A stretch of DNA of 53,897 nt from Streptomyces scabichelini (GCF_011045015.1 NZ_JAAKZY010000052.1:1-53897), one strand, 5' to 3'. Positions 16,254-23,972 are shown, counted from the first letter of the stretch. Numbers and translations are program-made. The notes: generated by a model from the letters alone, not told the origin.

Positions 16254-16766
16254 TTAAGCGGGTGTACGGGTGGTCTGTTCTGTGGCACCTGCCGCGCCGG
16301 CTGCCCCCGCCACGCCCGTCGCGGACGATGCGGCCGGCCGGCAGTCGTCGAAGCTGGCGCGCAGCCGTCCGAGCAGGGAGTTGAGCTGGTCGACCTCGTC
16401 GTCGGACCAGTCCCCCAGGTAGTGGGCGAGCGTGCTGGTGTAGCGCTCGGAGAGCTCGGAGAGCATGTCCCGTCCCGCGGGAGTGAGCCGCAGGATGCGC
16501 GACCGCTTGTCGGCGGGGTCGGGGGAGCGGTCGATCCAGCCGCGTTCCGCGACATGGGCGACGTGCCGGCTGGTCACCGACATGTCGATGGCGAGCAGCT
16601 CCGCGAGCCTGCTCATCCGCATCTCCCCGTGCCGCTCGACCAGCGTGAGCACGGCGGCGGAGCCCGCGGGGCACTCCTGCGGAAGCACCCGGCCGAGGCC
16701 CCGCTTCACAGCCCCGATGCCACTGAGCTGCCGAGCCAGCTCCTCGTACTGACCTTGAGCGGCCAT
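16254..16766 (-). CDS. MarR-family transcriptional regulator
   Basis: 170 residues from ATG 16766, preceded by AAAGGAGGATGCG. The winged HTH is clear: VLTLVERHGEMRMSRLAELLAIDMSVTSRHVAHVAERGWIDR (read as consecutive helices) and the wing DPADKRSRILRLTPAGRDML. The C-terminal tail is Ala/Thr-rich. It is the first gene of a two-gene operon with the MFS transporter and probably represses its own promoter through the two 13-bp sites at 16781-16822, being released by a drug or phenolic ligand. Confidence 0.88.
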   Translation of the reverse strand: MAAQGQYEELARQLSGIGAVKRGLGRVLPQECPAGSAAVLTLVERHGEMRMSRLAELLAIDMSVTSRHVAHVAERGWIDRSPDPADKRSRILRLTPAGRDMLSELSERYTSTLAHYLGDWSDDEVDQLNSLLGRLRASFDDCRPAASSATGVAGAAGAAGATEQTTRTPA

Positions 16767-16780
16767 CGCATCCTCCTTTG

Positions 16781-16822
16781 TTGCTCTAGGCAACCATAAA
16801 GATGATTGGTTGCTACAGGCAA
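16781..16822 (-). promoter_or_regulatory. MarR operator pair overlapping marR promoter
   Basis: Two near-identical palindromic sites, TTGCTCTAGGCAA (16781-16793) and TTGCTACAGGCAA (16810-16822), sit 29 bp apart centre to centre. On the minus strand TTGCCT (16822-16817) and TATGGT (18 bases further) form a plausible -35/-10 pair, so one site covers the -35 element and the other lies just past the -10. Confidence 0.75.
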
Positions 16823-16976
16823 ATGGAAGGGGGTGGTGGAGGCCTAAAACCTTGGTAAAGGCGGGCGGCGGTCGACCTGAACGGGTCGGGGCGGAGCCCC
16901 AGGAGGGCAACACCTGGCACGGGAGACGGCACCCGGCACTTGGGCAAGCCGGAGGCATTCGCTAGGGTCCTGGGCC

Positions 16977-17171
16977 ATGGCAAACACCCAGGGCCCTCAG
17001 AGCAACAACGACCCCGCTGGCAGCACCCAGATGTTCCGCGCTTTCGTCGACGAGACCCCGCAGGGCCGCCGGCAGCAGGCGGCTCCCGCAGGACCCCGTA
17101 TGGGCGTGATCATCGGCGTGATCGTCGCCGTCGCGGTCGTGGCCGGCGTGGCCTGGCTCGCGTTCATGTGA
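16977..17171 (+). CDS. small single-pass membrane protein
   Basis: 64 residues: a polar N-terminal half (NNDPAGSTQMFRAFVDETPQG) and a C-terminal membrane helix (MGVIIGVIVAVAVVAGVAWLAF) with almost nothing after it, i.e. a tail-anchored topology with the N-terminus presumably inside. Codon usage is normal for the genome. Small proteins of this form are widespread in Streptomyces but I do not know a function. It stands alone, with the marR promoter region upstream and a convergent lipoprotein gene downstream. Confidence 0.7.
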   Translation: MANTQGPQSNNDPAGSTQMFRAFVDETPQGRRQQAAPAGPRMGVIIGVIVAVAVVAGVAWLAFM

Positions 17172-17233
17172 CTCGGGTACGGCATAACTCCCGTACGCAG
17201 TAACTCTCGTACGCAGTAACTCAAATACGGCGA
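17171..17233. repeat. 16-bp tandem repeat, about four units
   Basis: Units ACTCGGGTACGGCATA, ACTCCCGTACGCAGTA, ACTCTCGTACGCAGTA and a partial ACTCAAATACGGCG fill the spacer between two convergent stop codons. Confidence 0.8.
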
Positions 17234-17237
17234 AGCC

Positions 17238-18005
17238 CTACTCCCACCGGACGGACACGTCCTGCGTCTCGATGTGCATGCCCAGCGGCACGCGCCACGC
17301 TTCGACGCACACCGTCCAGGTCTTCTCCTTCCGCGCACCGGCGGCGACCGGTGCGGGAAGCTTCTCGGCCGACTTGATCGTCGCCCAGTCGATGCCGAGC
17401 GCGCCGATGATGTGCGTCTCGAACGTCACCGTGCCCGAACGCACCGCGCTGCCCCCGGTGTTGTGAAAGCCGACGGTGACCTTTTCGCACCAGCGTTTGT
17501 CGGTGGCTTCGCGTTCGGGGTCGCTCACGGTCAGCTTCGCGGGCCCACCGGGCGACGTATCGCTCCCGCCGGAAGACGACGAACCGGAAGACGACGAAGG
17601 CGGCGAACTCTCCTCCGTACGCCCCTCTGCGCGCCCCTCCGTACGGCCGGAGCCGCTCTCGTCCCGCGGCGGTGCCTGCTGTCCCGCGGAGGCGGACGGA
17701 CTCGCCGCCGGTTCCGTGCCCGGCTTCCGGGCTCCACCGGGATCAGACGCGCCCTGCGAACCTCCGCCACTCCCGGCCCCCTTGGAGCCCGACGCCTCGT
17801 CCAAGGGCACCAGCGATACGTCCCCCGTCGGCGCGACCGCCGTACTGGAAGCCGGAGGCGAACCACCGGCCGCCCCGACCGCGACGTACCCGTCACCGGT
17901 CCCGCCGCCCCCGCACGCGGCGAGCACTCCGCCCAAACACACCACCACCGCCGAGGCACCGGCCACGGCGCCCCGGCGGCCACGTATCCAAGTCGCCTGA
18001 CGCAT
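17238..18005 (-). CDS. lipoprotein, uncharacterised
   Basis: 255 residues. The N-terminus is a classical lipoprotein signal: RR-rich n-region, hydrophobic core and the lipobox LAAC near residue 31, so the mature protein should be tethered to the outer face of the membrane. A Ser/Gly/Pro/Glu-rich disordered spacer (about 35-150) leads to a C-terminal beta-rich domain of about 95 residues (KLTVSDPEREATDKRWCEKVTVGFHNTGG to SVRWE) with two Cys (RWCEK, TVCVEA). The domain looks like an Ig-like or cellulose-binding-like fold but I cannot name it. It is transcribed divergently from the secreted trypsin gene. Confidence 0.78.
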   Translation of the reverse strand: MRQATWIRGRRGAVAGASAVVVCLGGVLAACGGGGTGDGYVAVGAAGGSPPASSTAVAPTGDVSLVPLDEASGSKGAGSGGGSQGASDPGGARKPGTEPAASPSASAGQQAPPRDESGSGRTEGRAEGRTEESSPPSSSSGSSSSGGSDTSPGGPAKLTVSDPEREATDKRWCEKVTVGFHNTGGSAVRSGTVTFETHIIGALGIDWATIKSAEKLPAPVAAGARKEKTWTVCVEAWRVPLGMHIETQDVSVRWE

Positions 18006-18212
18006 CGCGCCAGTGTGGCTGACGGCACGTCAGATAGAAAGGGAGGGGAGGGCCTTGAGTGAACTCGGGAGTGAACCCCTGTCCCGGATATCCCGTCTCA
18101 CAGAACGCCATGCCACTTCCGTCGGGTGACTCCCTTGCGGTTCGGGCAAGTCGATGCGCGAGGGTGCGTCCGGCCGGGGTGGTGAGTTCAGAACGTCTGG
18201 AGACACCCCCAC

Positions 18213-19106
18213 ATGCGTCTTTCCCCCACTCACAGAACAGCGGCCCGGCGGATCACCACCGCCGTGGTCGCGGCCGGTGCGGCACTCGGGCTCGCCGCCG
18301 CGTCCGTCGGACCGGCCCACGCCGCGGATTCGGCGGACCGCGGCCGCCCGGGCACCCGCATCATCGGCGGCGTCGAGCAGTCCGACGGTTCGCAGCCGTT
18401 CATGGCGGCGCTGCTGGAGAAGGGCTCGGCCAACCCCCAGGACCGGCAGTTCTGCGGCGGCAGCCTGCTCGACTCCGGGGTCGTGATGACGGCCGCGCAC
18501 TGCGTCGAGGGCACGAAGGCCAAGGACATCGAGACCGTCGTCGGCCGGACCGTGCTGTCGAAGAAGAACCAGGGCCAGTTGCGCAAGGTCACCGAGATAG
18601 TCGTCCACCCCCGCTACGCCAAGGGCGAGGGGGCGTACGACATGGCGCTGCTGATGCTGGACAGGCCCGTCACCGGCATCGCCCCGGTCCATCTGCCCAC
18701 CGCGGGCACGGACGCGCTGATCCGGCCGGGCGCCAAGGCCACGGTCATCGGCTGGGGCAACACCAACACCGAGGTGCCGACCCATCCGGACCGGTTGCGC
18801 GCGGTGGACGTCCCGATCGTGTCGCACATCGAGTGCAAGGCGTCGTATCCGCAGTACGACAGCAAGGTCAACATGTGCGCGGGCGTCGAGGGCAAGGACT
18901 CCTGCCAGGGTGACAGCGGCGGACCGATCTTCCGCAAGCTGCAGGGACGCAAGGGCGTGTACCAGGTCGGCATAGTGTCGTACGGCGACGGGTGTGCGGA
19001 GCAGGGTGCGCCGGGTGTGTACACGTACACCGGGTCCGCGAAGCTTTGGGACACGCTGGAGGAGTCGGCGGCGGGCAGGCGGGTGCTCCGCGAGTTGGCC
19101 GGGTGA
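18213..19106 (+). CDS. secreted trypsin-like serine protease (S1A)
   Basis: 297 residues. Signal peptide with cleavage likely after GPAHA (residue 37), then a short propeptide and the zymogen junction R49/IIGG. The catalytic triad is His96 (MTAAHCVEG), Asp143 (AYDMALL) and Ser235 (CQGDSGGP). Asp229, six residues before the nucleophile, occupies the specificity-pocket position and predicts cleavage after Arg/Lys. Three disulfides of the chymotrypsin fold look possible (CGG/AHC, ECK/MCA, SCQ/GCA). Length and motifs match Streptomyces extracellular trypsins. It is monocistronic with a 207-bp divergent upstream region shared with the lipoprotein gene. Confidence 0.92.
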   Translation: MRLSPTHRTAARRITTAVVAAGAALGLAAASVGPAHAADSADRGRPGTRIIGGVEQSDGSQPFMAALLEKGSANPQDRQFCGGSLLDSGVVMTAAHCVEGTKAKDIETVVGRTVLSKKNQGQLRKVTEIVVHPRYAKGEGAYDMALLMLDRPVTGIAPVHLPTAGTDALIRPGAKATVIGWGNTNTEVPTHPDRLRAVDVPIVSHIECKASYPQYDSKVNMCAGVEGKDSCQGDSGGPIFRKLQGRKGVYQVGIVSYGDGCAEQGAPGVYTYTGSAKLWDTLEESAAGRRVLRELAG

Positions 19107-19153
19107 TTGCGGGCCCTGCGGGTCCTGCGGGTCGTTCGTAAGCCGCGGGTTGT

Positions 19154-19207
19154 TTGTGGCTGATCGCGCAGTTCCCCGCGCCCCTTAGGGGCGCGGGGAA
19201 CTGCGCG
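19154..19207. terminator. dispersed repeat copy 3 forming a 20-bp hairpin
   Basis: Arms 19165-19184 and 19188-19207 are perfectly complementary around a TTA loop, and the flank TGTGGCTGATCGCGCAG matches the dispersed repeat. It lies between the convergent protease and sigma factor genes and should stop transcription from both. Confidence 0.88.
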
Positions 19208-19225
19208 AGACCTCGACAAGTCCGC

Positions 19226-20116
19226 CTAGTCCGAGATCAGGCCCTCGCGCAGCTGCGACAGCGTCCGAGTCAGCAGCCGCGACACGTGCATCTGCGAGAT
19301 GCCGACCTCCTCGCCGATCTGGGACTGGGTCATGTTCGCGAAGAAGCGGAGCATGATGATGCGGCGCTCGCGGGGCGGGAGCTTGGCGAGCAGGGGCTTG
19401 AGGGATTCGCGGTACTCGACGCCCTCCAGGGCCGTGTCCTCGTAGCCGAGCCGGTCGGCCAGGGAACCCTCGCCGCCGTCGTCCTCGGGGGCCGGGGAGT
19501 CCAGCGAGGACGCCGTGTACGCGTTGCCGACCGCCAGGCCGTCGACCACGTCCTCCTCGGACACGCCCAGTACGGCGGCGAGTTCGGTCACCGTCGGGGA
19601 GCGGTCCAGCTTCTGGGAGAGCTCGTCGCTCGTCTTCGTCAGCGCGAGCCGCAGCTCCTGGAGCCGGCGCGGAACCCGCACCGACCACGAGGTGTCGCGG
19701 AAGAAGCGCTTGATCTCGCCCACGACCGTCGGCATCGCGAACGTCGGGAATTCCACGCCCCGTTCGCAGTCGAAGCGGTCGATCGCCTTGATCAGGCCGA
19801 TCGTGCCGACCTGGACGATGTCCTCCATCGGCTCGTTGCGGCTGCGGAAGCGGGCTGCCGCGTAGCGCACGAGCGGGAGGTTGAGCTCGATGAGGGTGTC
19901 TCGGACGTAGGCGCGCTCCGGGCTGTTCTCGTCGAGTGCGGCGAGCCGCAGGAACAGGGAGCGGGACAGGGTGCGAGTGTCGATGGCCTCCGAGGCCCGG
20001 AGGGGCGGGGCCGGAGGAGCCGGGAGGACCGGTACATCGACACTGTGAAGCGCGTCGGGCGCGGACTCGCTCTGCGCGAGCGTGAGCACCTTCGAGCTGC
20101 CCTGATCTGCGGACAT
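19226..20116 (-). CDS. sigN: SigB/F/G-family sigma factor, SigN-like
   Basis: 296 residues with all parts of a SigB/SigF-type sigma factor: region 2 (NLPLVRYAAARFRSRNEPMEDIVQVGTIGL and RFDCERGVEFPTFAMPTVVGE), region 3 (LRLALTKTSDELSQKL, TVTELAAVLGVSEEDV) and region 4 (LPPRERRIIMLRFFANMTQSQIGEEVGISQMHVSRLL). It is one of two tandem sigma genes next to a tRNA-Ser and tadA, the order I recall for sigN-sigF in S. coelicolor, hence the symbol; the assignment rests on position and could be checked by phylogeny. Such factors act in stress response and late development and are usually held by anti-sigma factors. A 244-bp gap separates it from the upstream sigma gene, so it has its own promoter. Confidence 0.85.
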   Translation of the reverse strand: MSADQGSSKVLTLAQSESAPDALHSVDVPVLPAPPAPPLRASEAIDTRTLSRSLFLRLAALDENSPERAYVRDTLIELNLPLVRYAAARFRSRNEPMEDIVQVGTIGLIKAIDRFDCERGVEFPTFAMPTVVGEIKRFFRDTSWSVRVPRRLQELRLALTKTSDELSQKLDRSPTVTELAAVLGVSEEDVVDGLAVGNAYTASSLDSPAPEDDGGEGSLADRLGYEDTALEGVEYRESLKPLLAKLPPRERRIIMLRFFANMTQSQIGEEVGISQMHVSRLLTRTLSQLREGLISD

Positions 20117-20224
20117 GCCACCCCCTTTGGGTCGCGGACGGTCGCGGCGGGCGCTCCCGTCGAAGGAACGCAGCCTCCACCTGAATACCGGAGGCGGAGC
20201 TGCGGCAAACGCGCTTCCGGCAGA

Positions 20225-20266
20225 ATGTCACATGTCGGCAACACGCTGTAGTGACATGTCGACATG
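20225..20266 (-). promoter_or_regulatory. inverted repeats upstream of sigN-like gene
   Basis: ATGTCAC at 20225-20231 is mirrored by GTGACAT at 20251-20257, and a perfect 12-bp palindrome CATGTCGACATG lies at 20255-20266. They are about 110-150 bases upstream of the start, in the only non-coding stretch between the sigma genes, so they are candidate binding sites for a developmental regulator. Confidence 0.55.
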
Positions 20267-20360
20267 GAGAGGGTGAATCGGCCCTGGATAAAGAGGGTCT
20301 GGCTGTTTTTCGACCCAGAACTGTCGGGAAATGCCCTTAAGGGCGATTCGCTCCCGCGAG

Positions 20361-21230
20361 TTATGCCTCGATCCTATTTGCGGATCGCAGCCGGGCGAAG
20401 CTCCTGGCGAGGAGCCTTGACACATGCATCTGGGAGACACCCAGTTCGGCGCTGATCTGCGACTGGGTGAGATTGCTGTAATAGCGCAGCAGCAGAATTC
20501 GCTGCTCCCGTTCGGGGAGCTGGACGAGGAGATGGCGTACGAGATCCCGGTGCTCGACCCCGTCCAGCGCCGGATCCTCGTAACCGAGCCGGTCGAGAAG
20601 ACCCGGCAGCCCGTCGCCCTCCTGGGCCGCCTCCAGGGAGGTCGCGTGGTACGAGCGCCCGGCCTCGAGGCAGGCCAGCACCTCCTCCTCGGCGATCCGC
20701 AGCCGCTCGGCGATCTCGGCGGTGGTGGGCGAGCGCCCGAACGCCGTCGTGAGGTCTTCGGTGGCGCTGTTCACCTGCACCCACAGCTCGTGCAGCCGGC
20801 GCGGTACGTGCACGGTGCGGACGTTGTCGCGGAAGTACCGCTTGATCTCGCCGACGACGGTGGGCATCGCGAAGGTCGGGAACTGCACGCCCCGGTCCGG
20901 GTCGAACCGGTCGATCGCGTTGATCAGCCCGATCGTGCCGACCTGGACGACGTCCTCTATGGGTTCGTTGCGGCTGCGGAAGCGGGCGGCGGCGTAGCGC
21001 ACGAGCGGCAGGTTGGCCTCGATGAGCGCGCTGCGTACGCGGTGGTGCTCGGGCGTGCCCGGCCGCAGTTGCTTCAGCTCGGCGAAGAGCACCTGTGTGA
21101 GCGCCCGGGTGTCGGCGCCGCGGCGCTTCTCGGGGGCAGGGGCAGGCGTGGGGGCGGTCGCCGGGACCGGGGCCTCTTCCTGGGGCGGCGCAGTACTGGC
21201 CGACACGGTCAACGCCACCTCTTTGTCCAT
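20361..21230 (-). CDS. sigF: SigB/F/G-family sigma factor, SigF-like
   Basis: 289 residues from ATG 21230 (MDKEVALTV); an in-frame TTG at 21245 would add five residues. A Pro/Ala-rich N-terminus precedes regions 2 (FRSRNEPIEDVVQVGTIGL, RFDPDRGVQFPTFAMPTVVGE), 3 (LHELWVQVNSATEDLTTAFG) and 4 (LPEREQRILLLRYYSNLTQSQISAELGVSQMHVSRLLAR). The C-terminus RSANRIEA and the location beside tRNA-Ser and tadA fit the spore-associated SigF of Streptomyces as I remember it. It is followed by a palindrome GCCCTTAAGGGC (20333-20344) and then the paralogue, indicating tandem duplication of an ancestral stress sigma gene. Confidence 0.87.
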   Translation of the reverse strand: MDKEVALTVSASTAPPQEEAPVPATAPTPAPAPEKRRGADTRALTQVLFAELKQLRPGTPEHHRVRSALIEANLPLVRYAAARFRSRNEPIEDVVQVGTIGLINAIDRFDPDRGVQFPTFAMPTVVGEIKRYFRDNVRTVHVPRRLHELWVQVNSATEDLTTAFGRSPTTAEIAERLRIAEEEVLACLEAGRSYHATSLEAAQEGDGLPGLLDRLGYEDPALDGVEHRDLVRHLLVQLPEREQRILLLRYYSNLTQSQISAELGVSQMHVSRLLARSFARLRSANRIEA

Positions 21231-21334
21231 CAACTCATCCGTCAAAAGCGGTCATAGCATCACAAGACATGTCCACTGTGCGCAAGCACCGCAAAGAGTC
21301 GTGTTGGTTGCAAGTTGGGGCATAAGACGCATTT

Positions 21335-21363
21335 CAGCCCCGCACCATTCCGGTGCGGGGCTG
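21335..21363. terminator. 12-bp hairpin terminator
   Basis: CAGCCCCGCACC (21335-21346) pairs perfectly with 21352-21363 around ATTCC. It is 18 bases after the small membrane protein stop on the minus strand and isolates the sigma genes from it. Confidence 0.85.
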
Positions 21364-21381
21364 TATGTGTCGACGTATGGC

Positions 21382-21561
21382 TCAGTTTTTGGCCCCGTCG
21401 GCGATCCACGACATGAAGTCGCCGACGGCCTGGGCGGCGTTGGAAATGCCCTCGAAGCCTATTTGTACGTAGTCGGCGGCTTTGGCCGGGTCGGTGATGA
21501 TCACGTAGAGCACGAAGACCACGAGCGCATAGACGGCGATCTTCTTCGAATTCACCGCCAC
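21382..21561 (-). CDS. small conserved membrane protein
   Basis: 59 residues from GTG 21561, which has AGGGGAGG five bases upstream; a second GTG at 21555 is possible. The sequence is an N-terminal Lys-containing head (NSKKIAV), one membrane helix (YALVVFVLYVIIT) and an amphipathic tail ending WIADGAKN, with alanine-rich GFEGISNAAQAVGDFMS. Codon usage is normal and a hairpin terminator follows at once, so it is very likely a real gene. It lies between the tRNA-Ser and the sigma genes. No function is known to me. Confidence 0.75.
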   Translation of the reverse strand: MAVNSKKIAVYALVVFVLYVIITDPAKAADYVQIGFEGISNAAQAVGDFMSWIADGAKN

Positions 21562-21680
21562 CGCGGCCTCCCCTGTACCTGCTGCCCCGCCGGGACCCCT
21601 GTTTGCCGGTGTTTGCCGGCGGTGAGTGTAACTCGGGCACTTGTCCGAACACCGTTTTTACGCACGCACTCTCCGCAAGT

Positions 21681-21762
21681 ACGTCTCCACGCGCACGTCT
21701 TCGCACACATGTCTCCACACGCGTGTCGCCACGCACGTCTCCACACGCATGTCTCCACACGC
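21681..21762. repeat. 14-bp minisatellite, six units
   Basis: Units of the form ACGTCTCCACACGC: ACGTCTCCACGCGC, ACGTCTTCGCACAC, ATGTCTCCACACGC, GTGTCGCCACGC, ACGTCTCCACACGC, ATGTCTCCACACGC. The array fills the space between the tRNA terminator and the small membrane protein gene. Confidence 0.85.
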
Positions 21763-21765
21763 ACG

Positions 21766-21793
21766 AAGGGCCCCGTCTCTCGACGGGGCCCTT
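21766..21793 (-). terminator. terminator of tRNA-Ser(CGA)
   Basis: AAGGGCCCCGTC (21766-21777) pairs perfectly with 21782-21793; it begins seven bases after the tRNA 3' end on the minus strand. Confidence 0.85.
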
Positions 21794-21799
21794 CCGAAG

Positions 21800-21884
21800 C
21801 GGTAGCGGAGGGATTTGAACCCTCGGTGACTTGCGCCACACTCGCTTTCGAGGCGAGCTCCTTCGGCCGCTCGGACACGCTACC
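21800..21884 (-). tRNA. tRNA-Ser, anticodon CGA
   Basis: On the minus strand an 85-base cloverleaf with acceptor stem GGTAGCG/CGCTACC, a long variable arm of the class II (Ser) kind, T loop GTTCAAATC and anticodon arm CTCGC-CTCGAAA-GCGAG. The anticodon CGA (plus-strand 21848-21850) reads UCG codons. The discriminator base is G and CCA is not encoded. It has its own terminator. Confidence 0.95.
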
Positions 21885-21968
21885 GGGAGAGATCCTAGCC
21901 CACATCGGGGCGTGCTCTGAAATCCGTATTCGGCCGCCGGTTCGGGGCGGGTTCGGTGACCGGCCGGT

Positions 21969-22400
21969 TCAGCGGGTGCGGAAGAAGTCGGTGAGCAGGC
22001 GGGCGCACTCCTCGTCGAGTACGCCGCCGATCACTTCGGGGCGGTGGTTGAGGCGCCGGTCGCGTACGACGTCCCAGAGGGAACCGGTCGCGCCGGCCTT
22101 CTCGTCGCGGGCGCCGTAAACGACGCGGTCCACTCGGGACTGCACGATCGCGCCCGCGCACATCGTGCAGGGTTCGAGGGTCACGACGAGCGTGCAGCCG
22201 GTGAGCCGCCACCCCGCGAGCTTCGCGGCGGCGCGGCGGATGGCGAGGACCTCGGCGTGCGCCGTCGGGTCGCCGGTGGCCTCGCGTTCGTTGCGTCCGG
22301 TGGCGAGCACCGTCGTCCCGTCCGCGGACAGCACAACGGCGCCGACGGGGACATCCCCGCCCCGGACGGCCAGTTCGGCCTCGTCCAGGGCGAGCCGCAT
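21969..22400 (-). CDS. tadA: tRNA(Arg) adenosine-34 deaminase TadA
   Basis: Zinc-dependent deaminase that converts A34 to inosine in tRNA-Arg(ACG). The zinc ligands and proton shuttle are DPTAHAEVLAIR (His and Glu) and LEPCTMCAGAI (two Cys); the C-terminal FFRTR helps bind the anticodon loop. From ATG 22400 the protein is 143 residues. The frame stays open upstream (DPVRDRWRAA) as far as the preceding gene, and a strong AGGAGG near 22434-22439 is not followed by a usual start codon, so the real start may be upstream and non-standard. The TadA-associated protein gene precedes it, and tRNA-Ser lies downstream. Confidence 0.93.
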   Translation of the reverse strand: MRLALDEAELAVRGGDVPVGAVVLSADGTTVLATGRNEREATGDPTAHAEVLAIRRAAAKLAGWRLTGCTLVVTLEPCTMCAGAIVQSRVDRVVYGARDEKAGATGSLWDVVRDRRLNHRPEVIGGVLDEECARLLTDFFRTR

Positions 22401-22465
22401 CGCGGCCCGCCAGCGGTCGCGTACGGGGTCGTACTCCTCCTGAGCGTCGTGCTCTTCCTGAGCGT

Positions 22466-23035
22466 TCAGCGGACGGTCTCCAGGACCTCCGCGGCGCCCA
22501 GGACGTCGGCGATCTCGTTCAGTGCGTCGTTGCTGTCCAGGGCGAGCAGTTCCTTCTCGTCCACGCCCAGGTCGGCGAGGACTTCGCGGTCTCCGATGGG
22601 TCCGATCGGCACGGCCTCGCCCGAAGCGGTGCCGGCGACGTCGTCATCGTCGTCGGAATCGGTCTCGGGCTCACCGTCCTCCGTGCCGTCGAGGTCGAGG
22701 GAGTCCAGGTCCGCGACATCGTCTTCCCCAGGCTCCCTTCCGAGTAGTTCGTCCGTGAGCAGGATCTCGCCATACGAGCTGCGGGCAGCGGCGGCGGCGT
22801 CCGAGACGTAGATACGAGGGTCCTCCTCGCCGTCCACGCGGACGACGCCGAACCACGCGTCCTCCTGCTCGATGAGTACGAGGACCGTGTCGTCGTCGGT
22901 CGAGGCTTCGCGGGCCAGGTCGGCCAGATCCGACAGGGTCTCCACATCGTCGAGCTCTGTGTCGCTCGCTTCCCACCCGTCTTCGGTGCGCGCGAGCAGT
23001 GCGGCGAAGTACACCGTGACTCTCCCACTGGTCAT
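22466..23035 (-). CDS. tRNA adenosine deaminase-associated protein (TIGR03941)
   Basis: 189 residues from ATG 23035; the longer upstream frame is not convincing. The N-terminal domain (VYFAALLARTEDGWEASDTELDDVETLSDLADLAREA, split over two helices and strands) and the C-terminal IGDREVLADLGVDEKELLALDSNDALNEIADVLG are the recognisable parts, separated by a very acidic linker (TDSDDDDDVAG). This family is found in actinobacteria directly upstream of tadA, as here, and is named for that linkage; its biochemical role is unknown. Its stop lies 65 bases before the tadA ATG, within the span of the possible tadA N-terminal extension. Confidence 0.88.
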   Translation of the reverse strand: MTSGRVTVYFAALLARTEDGWEASDTELDDVETLSDLADLAREASTDDDTVLVLIEQEDAWFGVVRVDGEEDPRIYVSDAAAAARSSYGEILLTDELLGREPGEDDVADLDSLDLDGTEDGEPETDSDDDDDVAGTASGEAVPIGPIGDREVLADLGVDEKELLALDSNDALNEIADVLGAAEVLETVR

Positions 23036-23328
23036 AGGCGTGCCGGTTGGGGGTCCCCCCGGCGGAGGTTGCGGACGGGGAGTGCTGCTCCGAGCCCCGC
23101 CCACTCGGAATCGTGGCAGAAACAGAGCGTTCAGGAGAGGTCTTCGGCTCGCTGTGTCCCGGTCGCGTCTCCGCGTCCGTACGCGTGGCACCTCACCTGG
23201 GGCGCTCGGCGCCCGCCGTCAGCGGGATCGTACGCCGAGGACGGCTCAGCCATGCACACGGCTTCCCGATGCCGCCCCGGACACCCCTCCAGTGGCTGGA
23301 CCTGTACGGGTCTGCCGTGGCCCACCGG

Positions 23329-23835
23329 CTACCAGCGGAACGTGCGCATGCGCATGGCGTGGCGCAATCGTGCCGCCTTGGCGCGGCGCGGCTGCACCCG
23401 GTCACGCAACTCGCGCGCCTCCGTGAGATCCCGCAGGAACTGCGCCCGCCGCCTACGCCGTTCGGCAGCACTCTCGGAATCACCCGCGGAATCACTCTCG
23501 GGCGCGCCGCCGACGCCTCCGGCGGCGACCTGTTGCGCCTGACCGTCGGCGGGCGTTTCGGGGTGAGGGCCTCCGGCGGCCGTTCCCGGCGGGCGCGCTA
23601 CCCGACCGGCCTGACTTACCTGACTTACCTGACCGGCCTGGCCGGAGGTCTCCCGCGGCGTGCCCCAGCCGGCGGGCGCTCGTGGCGCTGAGCTGCCTGC
23701 GGGCTCGCCAGCTGTTCCCCGACCGGCGGGCGCTCGCGGCGCGGAGCGGCTCGCGGCCTCCGCCGTCGCGCCCCGACCGGAGGTTCCCCGTCGGGGAGGC
23801 TGGTCCGCTTTCTGGTTCCGTTCCCGGTTCCGCAT
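23329..23835 (-). CDS. basic low-complexity protein, uncharacterised
   Basis: About 168 residues from ATG 23835 (MRNRERNQKADQPP); the frame is open a little further up. The N-terminal two thirds is repetitive, with variants of SAPRAPAGRGT and a QVSQVSQAG motif from 12-bp repeats (TTACCTGACTTACCTGAC region near 23610). The C-terminal 45 residues are strongly basic and helical (RRRRAQFLRDLTEARELRD, then RRAKAARLRHAMRMRTFRW) and look conserved, perhaps a nucleic-acid-binding tail. It is divergent from upp and upstream of the TadA-associated gene. Function unknown. Confidence 0.6.
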   Translation of the reverse strand: MRNRERNQKADQPPRRGTSGRGATAEAASRSAPRAPAGRGTAGEPAGSSAPRAPAGWGTPRETSGQAGQVSQVSQAGRVARPPGTAAGGPHPETPADGQAQQVAAGGVGGAPESDSAGDSESAAERRRRRAQFLRDLTEARELRDRVQPRRAKAARLRHAMRMRTFRW

Positions 23836-23972
23836 AGGCCCACCACCCCAGTTCGTCCCTCCCACCTTCCCGCTGATGAGCGGTTTGATGCCGGTTCGGG
23901 TTTGAGGGGGCTCGGGACAGAGCCCCATAACAGGGCACTGGTGGGCGGCGGAGGCCCGGATACCCTGGCCGC

